Part shown: one piece after another, positions 1 to 12,337 of the stretch
Layout of the letters: every line of letters begins with the position of its first letter
Position numbering within the stretch: the stretch's first letter is position 1
DNA from: Calditrichia bacterium
Lineage (GTDB): Bacteria > Calditrichota > Calditrichia > RBG-13-44-9 > J075
Reading direction: 5' to 3'
NCBI GenBank assembly: GCA_028284445.1
Contig: JANQRS010000006.1
Span: 248,001 to 312,000 of the forward strand
DNA length: 64,000 nt
Made by a program: the position numbers and the translations under genes
The notes under the pieces: generated by a model
What the model saw: the letters and a program-made list of their open reading frames with translations, nothing else
What the model was told of the DNA's origin: nothing
The model's database searches: none

Positions 1-1981
1 GCAGGCCTTGCGTGACAAAACCTGTTACGGCGTCGGTCGGTGCTGCCTGGACAATAATATCCTTATAAAATCCCTGTGCCGGGTCAATGCTGCTGACGTC
101 ATAAATATCCCCATTTGCGGGATCAGAACTCACAACCAGCCGAAGCGTACCGCCAATCGGCACATGATTGTCCAGATACAGGCGCAATTGACCCTCTTCA
201 AGATTTTCTTCGGCAGCCTCCTGAAGATCTTCGTCGATGTCTTCTTCCGTCAACAATTCGACATCTCCGCGAATGGACGCATCACCGTCAATACGGAATT
301 TTAATGGCGTAGAAAACAAATAGCTGCTGGCGATCCGGTTGCTACCGGACAAGGTAACGTCGCCACCGGCGCGTAAATCTCCCCAGGTGCGAATAGCATT
401 CGGCAGTATGTTCAGAAAGTTTGCCACATTGTCGCCGGAAAGAGAGATAACCGTGGTTCCCGGTGAAGTTGCAGACCCGGGGGTAATTTGTTCATTGACC
501 ACACTTAAGGTTGAGGAATCTGTAACAACCCCATTGTCATCATAGTGATACCCGGTGATGTAAAAATTGACAAATAGATCTTCAATCTGAACCTCATTAG
601 CAATTGTCAGCTCCAGCGTAACGTCGCTGAGTTTAATATTGTCCGGAAGATCTTCATAGTCGATGAGATCGTCTTCCAGAACCGGATCAATGCTAAAAAT
701 CTCTTCCGCCATTACACCGGAAAAAGACTCGAGGGTTAGCGAATCAATTTCGATATCCACAACAATACTGTCATCGGCGCTCAAGCGGACCATCTCGGCA
801 CCAGTCAAAGTGCGGGCCACGTATTCAACTTTGACGCTATCCACATAGGGATCAGCGCCAACCGGGCGAATACCCATATCGGCCAGATCAAACACCACTT
901 CCTTTGAGCTTTGACTGGGAACGCTTACCGTGCTATTGAAGGCGTTATTCTGCTCATCCTGAAATTCCGGCACCGTAAAATCGACTTCTGCATCCAGATT
1001 GGTTGTGTTGGTAAAGGCCATCCGAACGCTGCCCTGCGCAATAACCACATCGCTGAGCTGATCTTCACCGTTGAGGACAAACGACAAATCCCTCTCTACT
1101 TCCTGGGGATCGATGAAGGCAATCGCATCATCAACTTCCAGTGAATTCAAGGTAACGCTGAGGCCAAGACCGGTGGAATCGAGCATTTCCTCAGTTAGCG
1201 CAACGGTCGTTTCTTCGGCGATCGGCAAAACATACTCAATTCTCAGCGGCGTATAAATCCAGGTATTATCGTCGCCGAAGCTGCTGGTTCGGGTATCACT
1301 GCTACCGGGATTAATGACGTCGCTAAATGAGAAAACGGCAATACGGGTATTCAGACTGTCATACAATGCGATTTCCATGCCGCCGGGCTGACTGGGATTT
1401 GGCCCCACCGGCACCGGTAAGTCGTTGTCAAATCGAATGGAAAGCTCTCCATTTACAACATGCAGCGCCTTAAACTGATTTGAGCGAAGCTGTTGTGGTT
1501 GCGGACGAAGAGTGGTGTCTGAAAAAGTCGCCGGCACAGTATCTGCCACGGCGACAACTTCTTCCAGTGTTGGCAAGAGTTCGCCGAGCGTTACAACCGG
1601 ACTGCGCAAGGCATCAAGGTTTTGCAGCTCAATTGCACCGATGACAAAGGATTGGGTGATATTCGTGGACGGTAAATTGAAATCGCTGATATCAATCTCC
1701 ATCGTATCAAGCTCACCATCGATTGAAATATAGATTGAGGAATCTCCCCCCTGAACAATGATTGTCGAATCGTTAACAATCTCTTCGCCAAGGATGAAGG
1801 TTTCGTTTTCCAGCGGCACATTTACAGCAATGGTCCATTCGGGTAACACCGGTTCATCAAACGAACACCCGGAGATGAATACCATCATGGCTATGCAGAT
1901 GGCCAGCAATACTACCTTCAAGTAGTATATCGGACTGCGTTTTTGATTATGGGGATAAGATTCCGGTAATCGGATTTGCAT
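1..1981 (-). CDS. Large exported lipoprotein, unknown function (C-terminus beyond window)
   Basis: An open frame runs unbroken from an ATG at 1981 to the window edge, giving 660 codons without a stop. A GGGAGG ribosome site lies 7 bases upstream of the ATG. The N-terminus has a charged stretch, a hydrophobic segment and a lipobox (ISGC), so the protein is probably lipid-anchored in the envelope. The rest is rich in Ser, Thr, Val and Asp with alternating hydrophobic residues, as in beta-sandwich surface proteins. I recognise no family and no catalytic motif. The 3' end is cut by the window, so total length is unknown. Function is not inferred beyond envelope location. Confidence 0.8.
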   Translation of the reverse strand, partial: MQIRLPESYPHNQKRSPIYYLKVVLLAICIAMMVFISGCSFDEPVLPEWTIAVNVPLENETFILGEEIVNDSTIIVQGGDSSIYISIDGELDTMEIDISDFNLPSTNITQSFVIGAIELQNLDALRSPVVTLGELLPTLEEVVAVADTVPATFSDTTLRPQPQQLRSNQFKALHVVNGELSIRFDNDLPVPVGPNPSQPGGMEIALYDSLNTRIAVFSFSDVINPGSSDTRTSSFGDDNTWIYTPLRIEYVLPIAEETTVALTEEMLDSTGLGLSVTLNSLEVDDAIAFIDPQEVERDLSFVLNGEDQLSDVVIAQGSVRMAFTNTTNLDAEVDFTVPEFQDEQNNAFNSTVSVPSQSSKEVVFDLADMGIRPVGADPYVDSVKVEYVARTLTGAEMVRLSADDSIVVDIEIDSLTLESFSGVMAEEIFSIDPVLEDDLIDYEDLPDNIKLSDVTLELTIANEVQIEDLFVNFYITGYHYDDNGVVTDSSTLSVVNEQITPGSATSPGTTVISLSGDNVANFLNILPNAIRTWGDLRAGGDVTLSGSNRIASSYLFSTPLKFRIDGDASIRGDVELLTEEDIDEDLQEAAEENLEEGQLRLYLDNHVPIGGTLRLVVSSDPANGDIYDVSSIDPAQGFYKDIIVQAAPTDAVTGFVTQGL

Positions 1982-2064
1982 TTGAATTCCTCCCTGAATT
2001 TGATCAACATCTGCAATTTCCCTTCGCAGACAAAGAGGTCATCGGCAGGAGGATTCAGTAACTG

Positions 2065-2136
2065 AAGAAAAGAAACTCGTTTCGCTAACGCGACATCCCC
2101 CTGTACCCCTTCGAAGGGGGATACAGGGGGATGTCG
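2065..2136. repeat. Family A palindrome, copy 1, with adjoining family C-like remnant
   Basis: Positions 2091-2136 form a nearly perfect inverted repeat centred on TTCGAA, with outer arms CGACATCC and GGATGTCG. It lies between two minus-strand genes. The adjoining 2065-2090 shares AGAAAAGAAAC and GCTAAC blocks with the family C elements at 18410 and 31217. Further A copies are at 26164 and 31120. A transcript of either strand would form a long hairpin. Confidence 0.85.
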
Positions 2137-2159
2137 AGTAAATTGACCGGGCTCTATGT

Positions 2160-3548
2160 TTAGTATCTAAATTCCGAGCCTTTATTGACAGAAATATCTT
2201 TCGGGAAGTAACGGTTGTAAATGAGGTCACTGAATTCCAGGGCTTCTTTCGAATAGGGATTCAGGCCTTGCTGGTAGAAAAAGTTGTCGATTATATTTGA
2301 GGCGTTTTTCCAATCCGGCGTACTGTTCAGGTTAGTAAGAAAATCAACATACTGCTGTTCATTCTTCTTGAAAACCTTCTTGATGAACTTCTTCCGCTGG
2401 CGGTTGGTAATCAGCTTATTCAGATCTTCCAGTTCCTGGCCTTTCATTTGATCGCCAACGGCCCGGGCAAGCTGATCTGCAGCGCTATCACCGCCAACAA
2501 CAGCTTCAACTGGTGCTGCAGGGACCGGATCAGGTGTGCTGACCGGCGGTGGCGGCGTTTGGACAACCGGCGGTGTGGGCATTGGCGGCTGCACCTGGGC
2601 TTCAACTTCCTCTTCTTCCGGCTCCATGTAATCATCTTCGATTTCCGGTTCCAGTTCCGGAATCTCAACTTCACGGGCTTCCGGCACTTCGATTGTATCC
2701 ACCTTCACTTCCGGACGCGCTTCTTCAATATCCGGAATGGCATCGAAGGAAACAGCTTCTTTCTCGACGGCGCCGCCAATATCGATCAGCGACTTACCGG
2801 TGCGCAGGATCTGCTCCAACTGAGCCATGCTCAATTCGCCGGTATTGTTCCGTGCTTCCGCCTCAACCTGCTCGGCATATTCCAGTAAGTTACGGTCGCG
2901 GAAAATCATCGAGAGCATCCGGGTACTCATGCGATCGGAGGGATTGTCGCGGCCTTCGTTGATGAAATTATTGATAATCTTGATGGCCTGCAGAGAGGTG
3001 TCAATCGGGTTCTTTGAAAACACCTGCATGTCAATTCCCTTGATCAGTTCTTCGAACTGGGTTTGGGAAATTTCACGCAGATATTTTTGGTTGAAATAGT
3101 CGGTCAATGCATCCTTATAATACTGAAACTTATCGAAGTACTTCAGCATGTCATAGACTTCGATCGTCGTAATCACAAAATTGTCTTTAAAGAGGAATTG
3201 TGTGAGGGTTTGATGCGGCCGGATCAGGTAATTGGCCTGCAGTTTGATCGCCCGTTCCAACAGGCGGTTAAACTGATTAATATGAAATGTGGCGGTTTGC
3301 TTGAGAATATCAAAAATTTTATCGATCAACATCTGGACTTCAGGTGTTTCATAATCGAAGCGTTCACTGGAACCGAACTTCTCTGATTCCTCACGAATCC
3401 AGATCTCGACCTCCTGATCAAAGAAGTGCTTAATCGAATCAGGAATATCGCGGGTGAACATGTAGGTCAACGGGATTTGATTCATTCCCGGTTTCACAAC
3501 CTCTGTCCGGATTTTTTGGATTATGTTATCAATGATCTGGTCAAGCAT
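2160..3548 (-). CDS. Conserved-looking helical protein with acidic proline-rich linker, unknown function
   Basis: A 462-residue protein starting at ATG 3548, with GGAG 9 bases upstream. Residues 1-240 look alpha-helical and hydrophilic, with many Phe, Tyr and Gln. About 265-370 is an acidic stretch of Glu, Val and Pro passing into a Pro-rich region, typical of a flexible spacer. About 375-455 is a second helical block rich in Lys and Phe. No signal peptide or membrane segment is seen, so it is probably cytoplasmic. I do not recognise the family. Base composition matches its neighbours, and the two helical ends joined by a low-complexity linker suggest a scaffold or adaptor, which is only inference. 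Confidence 0.75.
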   Translation of the reverse strand: MLDQIIDNIIQKIRTEVVKPGMNQIPLTYMFTRDIPDSIKHFFDQEVEIWIREESEKFGSSERFDYETPEVQMLIDKIFDILKQTATFHINQFNRLLERAIKLQANYLIRPHQTLTQFLFKDNFVITTIEVYDMLKYFDKFQYYKDALTDYFNQKYLREISQTQFEELIKGIDMQVFSKNPIDTSLQAIKIINNFINEGRDNPSDRMSTRMLSMIFRDRNLLEYAEQVEAEARNNTGELSMAQLEQILRTGKSLIDIGGAVEKEAVSFDAIPDIEEARPEVKVDTIEVPEAREVEIPELEPEIEDDYMEPEEEEVEAQVQPPMPTPPVVQTPPPPVSTPDPVPAAPVEAVVGGDSAADQLARAVGDQMKGQELEDLNKLITNRQRKKFIKKVFKKNEQQYVDFLTNLNSTPDWKNASNIIDNFFYQQGLNPYSKEALEFSDLIYNRYFPKDISVNKGSEFRY

Positions 3549-3819
3549 AGAATATTACTCCGTTCTAAGTACGAATAAGTGGTGACGCAAGAGAACAAAG
3601 CTGACCCCAGACAGCATCCCAAGCGCGTCAAGTGCCACATCAGCCGGGTATATCTGATCTATTTTTTTACACTAAGTCCATTTTTCAATTTTCCTGGATA
3701 CGCCAAAACCGCAAAAAAAGTGCGTGATTCGGGCATATTTAACAAAATATCGCGCTTCGGTACTCTACCGGTAGCACAAATTCCTTATTTCAAAGTTTTA
3801 AACCACAAAAACTATTCCA

Positions 3820-4545
3820 CTAGCTGCTATAGGCTAAAATCCGCTGTAAGGCTTCTTTTACCGACTGATCAACGCCGACAAAGAAGGATCTTTTCAACAC
3901 ACTCAGCCCCATACAGATATCTTCCAGCCGTGGAATGCGCGACAATTCCGCAAGATGTGAATAATCAATACCGCCAAAACAATTGACACCGATACCGAGC
4001 TTGGCGGCTGCCAGGCAGGCTGTGTTCAGTTCATCCAGGGCAACTATTTCATCGTTAGAGTCATTGGCCATAGTAATACTGGTACAATCGAACTCTACGT
4101 AGTCAACCTTTACCCGCGTCAGCTGTTTTAATGTATTAATCTCGGGATAGCAGAAGACGGCAACTGAAATATTATTGGCGTGAAAGTCCGGCAAAACTTC
4201 CGGGATGATTTCCATCAGACCGCCGGCAGTGAGAGGCGAAATTTTTACATCCATACCGCGAGTCACGTTCACAAAAGTGACCATGTCCGGATTGATACTC
4301 AGCGCCAGCTTCACAAACTGTGGCTCCGGCGGGATATGGAGATTCAAAAATGTCTTATGCACCTGCTTCAGAATTTGGGCATCACGCTCTTGAATCCCTT
4401 TTTGGGTATCAGCCATTGTCAGGGAGATTCCCTGTACGCCAGCCATTTCACACAACACCGCAAATCGAACCGGATCAAAATCCGTATCGTTCAGCACGTA
4501 TCGAAAGGTAGCGACATCATCTACCGATATTGTGAGTCGCTTCAT
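3820..4545 (-). CDS. PdxJ-like (pyridoxine 5-phosphate synthase fold) protein lacking canonical active-site residues
   Basis: 241 residues, the usual PdxJ length, with an AGGAGA ribosome site before ATG 4545. The order of blocks follows PdxJ: a start ISVDDVATFR (family NIDHIATLR), DPVRFAVLCEMAGVQGISL, DRD-like ERDAQILKQV, then NPDMVTFV, VNCFGGIDY and a final GLSVLKRSFFVGVDQSVKEA. Residues that bind substrate or act in catalysis are changed: the VHLRED segment reads LTMADT, NLEMA reads NLHIP, IHTG reads FDCT and AGHGL reads CFGGI. The TIM-barrel fold therefore looks kept but pyridoxine phosphate synthesis is doubtful. It could serve a related condensation or a regulatory role. No other vitamin B6 gene is adjacent. 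Confidence 0.75.
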   Translation of the reverse strand: MKRLTISVDDVATFRYVLNDTDFDPVRFAVLCEMAGVQGISLTMADTQKGIQERDAQILKQVHKTFLNLHIPPEPQFVKLALSINPDMVTFVNVTRGMDVKISPLTAGGLMEIIPEVLPDFHANNISVAVFCYPEINTLKQLTRVKVDYVEFDCTSITMANDSNDEIVALDELNTACLAAAKLGIGVNCFGGIDYSHLAELSRIPRLEDICMGLSVLKRSFFVGVDQSVKEALQRILAYSS

Positions 4546-4631
4546 ATGTTCTTCTCCTGGTCTTTACCATGATCATTGTCGTTTTTTATCTGCCTTGCAC
4601 ATGCAAGCATGAAAGTCCCGGTCCAACATCT

Positions 4632-5189
4632 CTAAATTCGTAAATCTTCCCAGCGGATAATCACCCAACGGTCATCTTCTTCCCTGCGCACAAAGACAAA
4701 TGTGACTTCGCCTATCAGAGTTGGGATGGTCGTTCCACCATCGAGCGTGAGCGTAAACGTCAGTTTTTCCTCCACCCGCACCGGCTCATTGTCCAGTGAA
4801 TCCGTGGCAATCGGGGTTCGGGAATCCCAGGTCAAATCGATCGTATCAAAAAATCGGAACATCCGCCCGGCGACCCTCAATTCCCTGTCACGCCCCCAGT
4901 TGATCGGTTCCGGTGGCGTGACGCCAAAATCCCAGCTCACAAAGGTAAAAGACGAGTCAAACAATTCACTATATACCAGCGAATCGCGAAACGTATAGGC
5001 ATACAAAAAATTCGCCAGAACCTCATCCGGTGACAGCTGATCCGTCAGCAATCCGGTCTCGCCGCTGTTTTCCAATTGCGCCGGTGCAAAAGGATTGGTG
5101 CAGGTTAAAAGCAACAGGAGTATAGCACCTGCCAGCGGCACCGTTATGAAGCAGCGCATATTTTTCCAATTTATGTTCTTTAAATTCAT
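4632..5189 (-). CDS. Small lipoprotein, tandem paralogue 2, CTNPF type
   Basis: 185 residues whose ATG directly follows the TAA of the upstream gene, so the two are probably co-translated. After a hydrophobic segment comes a lipobox-like LLTCTNPFAP, giving a lipid-anchored mature protein. The mature part resembles its neighbour: an opening with a Ser-Pro-Asp/Glu helix, a central aromatic-rich region and a closing segment in which WVIIRWEDLRI matches WFIRRWEDFKA. That layout recalls NTF2/SnoaL-like alpha+beta barrels, but this is a guess from pattern alone. No catalytic residue can be named. Confidence 0.75.
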   Translation of the reverse strand: MNLKNINWKNMRCFITVPLAGAILLLLLTCTNPFAPAQLENSGETGLLTDQLSPDEVLANFLYAYTFRDSLVYSELFDSSFTFVSWDFGVTPPEPINWGRDRELRVAGRMFRFFDTIDLTWDSRTPIATDSLDNEPVRVEEKLTFTLTLDGGTTIPTLIGEVTFVFVRREEDDRWVIIRWEDLRI

Positions 5190-7881
<2,692 letters not shown>

Positions 7882-7915
7882 AACAAAAAAGGTAAAGCAA
7901 GCACTCATAGAAACT

Positions 7916-7977
7916 CCAAATTCCAACAGAAAAAATTCCAAAAAGTTGCTATAAACAGCGAATTTACTTATAGCAAC
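7916..7977. repeat. Family D repeat, half copy, plus 10-bp stem-loop
   Basis: 7916-7944 carries the family D arm CCAAATTCCAACA followed by AATTCCAAAAA, also seen at 39884 and 52156. The opposing arm is missing here. Instead GTTGCTATAA (7945-7954) pairs perfectly with TTATAGCAAC (7968-7977). It lies downstream of ligA and could act in transcription termination. Confidence 0.7.
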
Positions 7978-8168
7978 GCCAACAAAAGGGGCAATGAATT
8001 TGAGTATTTTTGCGTTTTGAAGGCCAATATTGAAACGGCCTGGCTGCTCAGCCTTGACATGTATCCTGGCCAAATAGACAAACGTTTGTCATTAACAATT
8101 TATTGTCTGGAGTTTGCTCGCTAGCTACACCTGTTCTTATATATCGCGGAAAGCTGGGGAGGTCTATT

Positions 8169-10310
8169 GTGCAATATCGTATCCTATTACTACTGCTCTG
8201 CTCATTTGTATCATTTCAGATCACTGCTCAAACAGATGATTGGCCGGGATGGCGGGGTCTCGACCGTCAGGGACAGGGCCATACAATACATGCCCCCGTT
8301 GAATGGTCTGATTCCACTTACATCATCTGGAAAACGACGCTTCATGGTGAAGGGCATAGTTCACCGATCGTCTCCGGCGATCACATCTTTGTTACGTCGG
8401 CATGGCAATCCGAAACGCAGACTACCGGCAAGACTGTGCTTCAGATATTAATCAGCATTCTGGCCCTGGCCTGTCTGGCCGGTTTTCTTCGCCAGCTTCA
8501 TCATTCCACCAACAATTCCGATAAACACCTGATTGAGCGGCCCACTTTTTGGATACTTCTTGGACTGATCTTTCATGGACTGATCTTTACGCACTGGCAT
8601 CCCCAAGGTTTTGACGCCTCCGGTCCGGTTATGCAGTTTGGGCGCTGGTTCTTATCGGGCACATTAATCATTCTTTCCGTGCTCTTGTTGCTGACCACAA
8701 TTGGAAAAGCTTCGCGGGCTCGGTTTATCGGAGGTCTGGCAATTATCGCTGCCGCACTCATGCTTTTTGCTGTGCGTCCACATCCGGAATATTTCGAGCT
8801 CCGGCAAACAGACGTTGTTTTCTTGACGCGCATGCATTTGCCAATGCTGTTCATGCTTGGCAGCGGCTTCATTCTAATAGCTCATTTCTTTTTCGTAAAT
8901 CGAAAAGCGGGGCAACAACAAAGCAGTCTAACACCTCAGCGCAAACGAATAAGCAAAATGCCTTACCTGGCATTCATTCTTGGCTTAGGCGGTTTTTTCG
9001 TTTTTGTGGCCACCAATATCATGAAGCCGCTCTATCTGTCAATTTTCTACGAAGGTAACTTTTTTCCGGGACATGTAGCCACACTGAGAGACAAATTGTG
9101 GTTCCTGGTCAATCCTGTGTCTTCATATCCCTGGTATTTATTCATCGTGAACAGCGGATTCCTGTTGTGGCTGTATCTCTTCACTCGCAAAGATACATCA
9201 GTTGATCGAGCGAGCGTCAAATTTGCTTCACTGTTAATCTTCCTGGTCTGTATAAGCTTTTATGGCGCCAATTATTTGAAATCAAAGCCCGCGGTTGATT
9301 ACGGTATTATCGCAATTGATCGCTCTTCCGGAGAGATCCTTTGGCAAAAGAGCGGATTGACAGCTGAGCCTCCTAATACGACGCGCTTTAACTCGCAGGC
9401 AAGTCCAACCCCGATAGCTGATGGAGAACGGGTATACGGCTATTTTGGAACACCGGGTCTGATTTGTTATGACTATGAAGGCAATCGCTTATGGGCAAGG
9501 GCCGAACTCCCATTTGAGGGCATTCACGGCATCGGTGCTTCTCCGGTCATCGCCGGCGACAACATAATTATTCTGAGCGCCATGTCCAAAGCGCCCTTCA
9601 TGGCAGCAATTAATCGCTATTCAGGGGAAACCAGTTGGCGAGTTGATCTAAAGAGCTGGGAAGGCTTGCACGGTGAGCATCGCACTCCGACCATTGCCAG
9701 GCATGACGGACGTCTGTTAATCATCGATTGGCGCAGCGGCGCCAATAAAACGTTGAACATCTTTGACGCTAGTGACGGAGTAAGACTCACGAGCTATCCA
9801 ACACCTTGGCCGCTCACCGGCGAGGCTATGACTTCGGTTATTGTTAATGAAGAACGGCTATTCCTGACCAATCGAATTGGCGTATTTGCCCTCGACCTTA
9901 ACAAACTGATGGCTGGAGATGAGGACTGCTTGCTCTGGCAAGCGAACCTCGGCAGCCGCGGGCCGAATACAGCTTCTCCGGTTCACCTGAACGGCATGCT
10001 ATTTATGGTTTCAGATAAAGGATGGGCTACCAGCATCGACACCGATAATGGTGAAATATTGTGGCGGGCGCGACTGGCGCAGGGAAATTATTTTTCTTCA
10101 CCGATTGCCGCGAACGCCATGATTTATTTCTCCAGCACCGGTGGGGTTACCTCGGTTGTTCGTGCTGGCAAAGAATTTGAGCTGTTAAAAGCAAACAAAT
10201 TAGATGGGCAGCTATACGCTTCACCGGCACTTGTAGATCGCCAATTAATTATCCGCTCTACAGAACATCTGCTTTCGATTGGATCGTTGGCACATCTCAC
10301 TGCTCAGTAG
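8169..10310 (+). CDS. PQQ-like beta-propeller protein with inserted eight-helix membrane domain
   Basis: I place the start at GTG 8169, because GGGGAGG lies just before it and the product then opens with a signal peptide ending near ITAQ. The open frame extends to 8103 without ribosome-site support. After the signal come WPGWRG and SSPIVSGDHIFVTSAW, typical first blades of PQQ-type propellers. About residues 85-355 then hold eight hydrophobic segments. From about 370 onward propeller repeats resume (GIIAIDRSSGEILWQK, GWATSIDTDNGEILWR). An even number of helices returns the chain to the same side, so both propeller parts can meet outside the membrane. Substrate unknown; an enzymatic or sensory role is possible. 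Confidence 0.82.
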   Translation: MQYRILLLLLCSFVSFQITAQTDDWPGWRGLDRQGQGHTIHAPVEWSDSTYIIWKTTLHGEGHSSPIVSGDHIFVTSAWQSETQTTGKTVLQILISILALACLAGFLRQLHHSTNNSDKHLIERPTFWILLGLIFHGLIFTHWHPQGFDASGPVMQFGRWFLSGTLIILSVLLLLTTIGKASRARFIGGLAIIAAALMLFAVRPHPEYFELRQTDVVFLTRMHLPMLFMLGSGFILIAHFFFVNRKAGQQQSSLTPQRKRISKMPYLAFILGLGGFFVFVATNIMKPLYLSIFYEGNFFPGHVATLRDKLWFLVNPVSSYPWYLFIVNSGFLLWLYLFTRKDTSVDRASVKFASLLIFLVCISFYGANYLKSKPAVDYGIIAIDRSSGEILWQKSGLTAEPPNTTRFNSQASPTPIADGERVYGYFGTPGLICYDYEGNRLWARAELPFEGIHGIGASPVIAGDNIIILSAMSKAPFMAAINRYSGETSWRVDLKSWEGLHGEHRTPTIARHDGRLLIIDWRSGANKTLNIFDASDGVRLTSYPTPWPLTGEAMTSVIVNEERLFLTNRIGVFALDLNKLMAGDEDCLLWQANLGSRGPNTASPVHLNGMLFMVSDKGWATSIDTDNGEILWRARLAQGNYFSSPIAANAMIYFSSTGGVTSVVRAGKEFELLKANKLDGQLYASPALVDRQLIIRSTEHLLSIGSLAHLTAQ

Positions 10311-10413
10311 TTCCGAGTGAATTAATTGCTCATGGCACAATAGATTGATTGCATTCTTTTAGAGCAGTATCGATAATTGATTTTTTAATAAACAATGACA
10401 TTTAACAGAGGCA

Positions 10414-11166
10414 ATGAGGCTCATGAACAAAACGCAAATCTTGAGATTGATCGGACAAGGCCGAACGGATTTAGTCTTCGATTTACTCAAGCTGTCGGAC
10501 TGGCGAGAAGCATTAATTAGCGGCACAGTTAAGACGCTGCAGTGGTTCGTCTATTATAACGACGTCACGGCACTAAAAGCAGTCTTGAATGCCGGCGGCG
10601 ACCTGTCAAGCATAGATCTTGATGCAGAACTTGGTAACGCCGCGTTCTTCGGCCACTGGAAAGTTTGCGATTTTCTGATTCAACATGGCGCTGATGTTCA
10701 TGCGGCAAATGCGGAGACAGGAGAAACCGCTTTGCACAACGCTTTGGCCAAAGCCGGGCGCCCCTACTATCTCTACGTAATTCGACTGCTGATAGAGCAT
10801 GGTGCCGATGTGAACGCCTGCACCAAACCCGGTAAATCAACAGGGGCTTTCATGCGCGATGTGCGCACGAAAGGCGAGACACCATTACATCGGGCAGCAG
10901 CCTATGCCAACATTGAAATTATCGATTATTTATTGAAAAGCGGCGCTGATCGCGAAGCCAGGGATGCAAACGGCGATTCTCCCGTGACCTGGGCCAGCGA
11001 GCATCTTCGTCCGGGGCAAATCTTGGCGATACTCGGATTTGGAAAACACCAAGTTGGGCCGAACGCAAAGAGTAGAATTATCAGCGATCACGGCGCCGGT
11101 TGGGGAAATGGTATGGAATGGAATCTGATGGGAGATTATTTGCCGGAAAGCTTGAAGGCGAAATAG
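10414..11166 (+). CDS. Ankyrin-repeat protein
   Basis: 250 residues. An ATG at 10423 is an alternative start with a similar GAGG site. From about residue 70 to 200 there are four ankyrin units, recognised by GNAAFFGHWKVCDFLIQHGADV, here split by context, and by ETALHNAL, IRLLIEHGADVNA, GETPLHRAAAYANI and YLLKSGADREARD. No signal peptide is visible, so it is likely cytoplasmic, acting as a protein-binding module. A loop inserted between two repeats (about residues 135-150) is longer than usual. It converges with ackA, whose stop lies only 28 bases away. The partner is unknown. Confidence 0.85.
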   Translation: MRLMNKTQILRLIGQGRTDLVFDLLKLSDWREALISGTVKTLQWFVYYNDVTALKAVLNAGGDLSSIDLDAELGNAAFFGHWKVCDFLIQHGADVHAANAETGETALHNALAKAGRPYYLYVIRLLIEHGADVNACTKPGKSTGAFMRDVRTKGETPLHRAAAYANIEIIDYLLKSGADREARDANGDSPVTWASEHLRPGQILAILGFGKHQVGPNAKSRIISDHGAGWGNGMEWNLMGDYLPESLKAK

Positions 11167-11194
11167 GCAATTGATCGTCGCTAGCCGACCAGCG

Positions 11195-12337
11195 TTAGGA
11201 CCGGGACGAGTTAATGGCCATAAGCGCCAATATCTCCCGGGCAATTTGCACGTCTTCGCGGGCTTTGACCACAAATACTTTTACGGTCGCATGCGGTTCA
11301 GACAGATCTTCATTGGTAACCCCGCGAAGATTTTTATCGCTGTCCAGATGGCAGGAAAAGTAAGAGAGCCTTTTGCAAACTCGTTTACGAATCAGCGGCG
11401 AATTCTCGCCTATGCCACCGGTAAAAATAAGCGCTTCTACCCCGCCAAGCGTTGCAATGAACGCTCCAATTGTGGCAACGATTCTCTCAACAAACATATC
11501 AATCGCCAGTTGCGCCTGAGAATTGCCCGCATTGGCAGCGTCTATAATCTCCCGCAAATCCGATGATACCCCTGAAATACCAGCCAGTCCGGATTCCCGA
11601 TTCAACACATTGCTTAAATCATTCGCATCGAACCCTTTGTGAACCAGCAAGTGCAAAATCAAACCTGGGTCAATTGATCCGGAACGCGTGCCCATCATTA
11701 ACCCTTCCAGCGGCGTAAACCCCATTGTTGTTGCAACAGGTTGGCCACTATCAATGGCCGAAGCAGAACAACCGCTTCCCAAATGACACACGATGATTCG
11801 TTGCTTTGCAGGAGTATCTTGCAGTAGCGCCTGCGCCTGGTGAGCACAATAGGCATGACTCAGACCATGAAAGCCAAAACGGCGAATTCCCCATTCCTTA
11901 TACCAGGCGTAGGGCAGTGGATAGATATGGGACGTTTCAGGTAGTTCAGCAAAAAAAGCAGTATCAAATGCGGCAAAATGGGAGCAATCCGCTACCAGGC
12001 GACTGGCAGCTTTCAAAGCCGCCAGCGCTCCGGGATTATGTAAAGGTGCAAGATCGCTAAGACTTTCAATTTCGCGAACCACCGCTGGAGTGATCTCTAC
12101 AGCACTGCGAAATGTCGAGCCGCCATGGACAACCCGGTGTCCGACAGCCGTCAACGCCGATAAGCCATTCGGCAATTTGTTTTCTATTTTATCAATCGCC
12201 TCGCCAACCGCTTCCTGGAAATCGCCCGTATGCGGGTCGATTTCCAGATTGACAGAAGTGTGTTCAGCGAGACTTTCACTATCCAAAACAACGGCCTTCA
12301 GAGAGCTTGATCCAGCGTTGATGACAAGGATACTCAT
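11195..12337 (-). CDS. ackA: Acetate kinase
   Basis: 380 residues. The start is taken at ATG 12337 because it gives the family N-terminus [14 protein letters not shown] and overlaps the phosphoketolase stop as ATGA, a sign of translational coupling. Acetate kinase converts acetyl phosphate and ADP to acetate and ATP. The ASKHA-fold signatures are visible: [48 protein letters not shown] and FTGGIGENS. With the upstream phosphoketolase it forms a short route from sugar phosphates to acetate with substrate-level ATP formation. No phosphotransacetylase gene is adjacent, which suits a pathway whose acetyl phosphate comes directly from phosphoketolase. Confidence 0.97.
   Translation of the reverse strand: MSILVINAGSSSLKAVVLDSESLAEHTSVNLEIDPHTGDFQEAVGEAIDKIENKLPNGLSALTAVGHRVVHGGSTFRSAVEITPAVVREIESLSDLAPLHNPGALAALKAASRLVADCSHFAAFDTAFFAELPETSHIYPLPYAWYKEWGIRRFGFHGLSHAYCAHQAQALLQDTPAKQRIIVCHLGSGCSASAIDSGQPVATTMGFTPLEGLMMGTRSGSIDPGLILHLLVHKGFDANDLSNVLNRESGLAGISGVSSDLREIIDAANAGNSQAQLAIDMFVERIVATIGAFIATLGGVEALIFTGGIGENSPLIRKRVCKRLSYFSCHLDSDKNLRGVTNEDLSEPHATVKVFVVKAREDVQIAREILALMAINSSRS

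Noticed and set aside
2448..2962. Plus-strand open frames of 137-146 codons within 2160-3548
   Set aside because: They oppose the proline/glutamate-rich linker, which leaves stops rare in the other strand; no start signal.
3579..3986. Plus-strand frame of 135 codons
   Set aside because: It overlaps the end of the PdxJ-like gene on the other strand, has no ribosome site and lacks protein-like composition.
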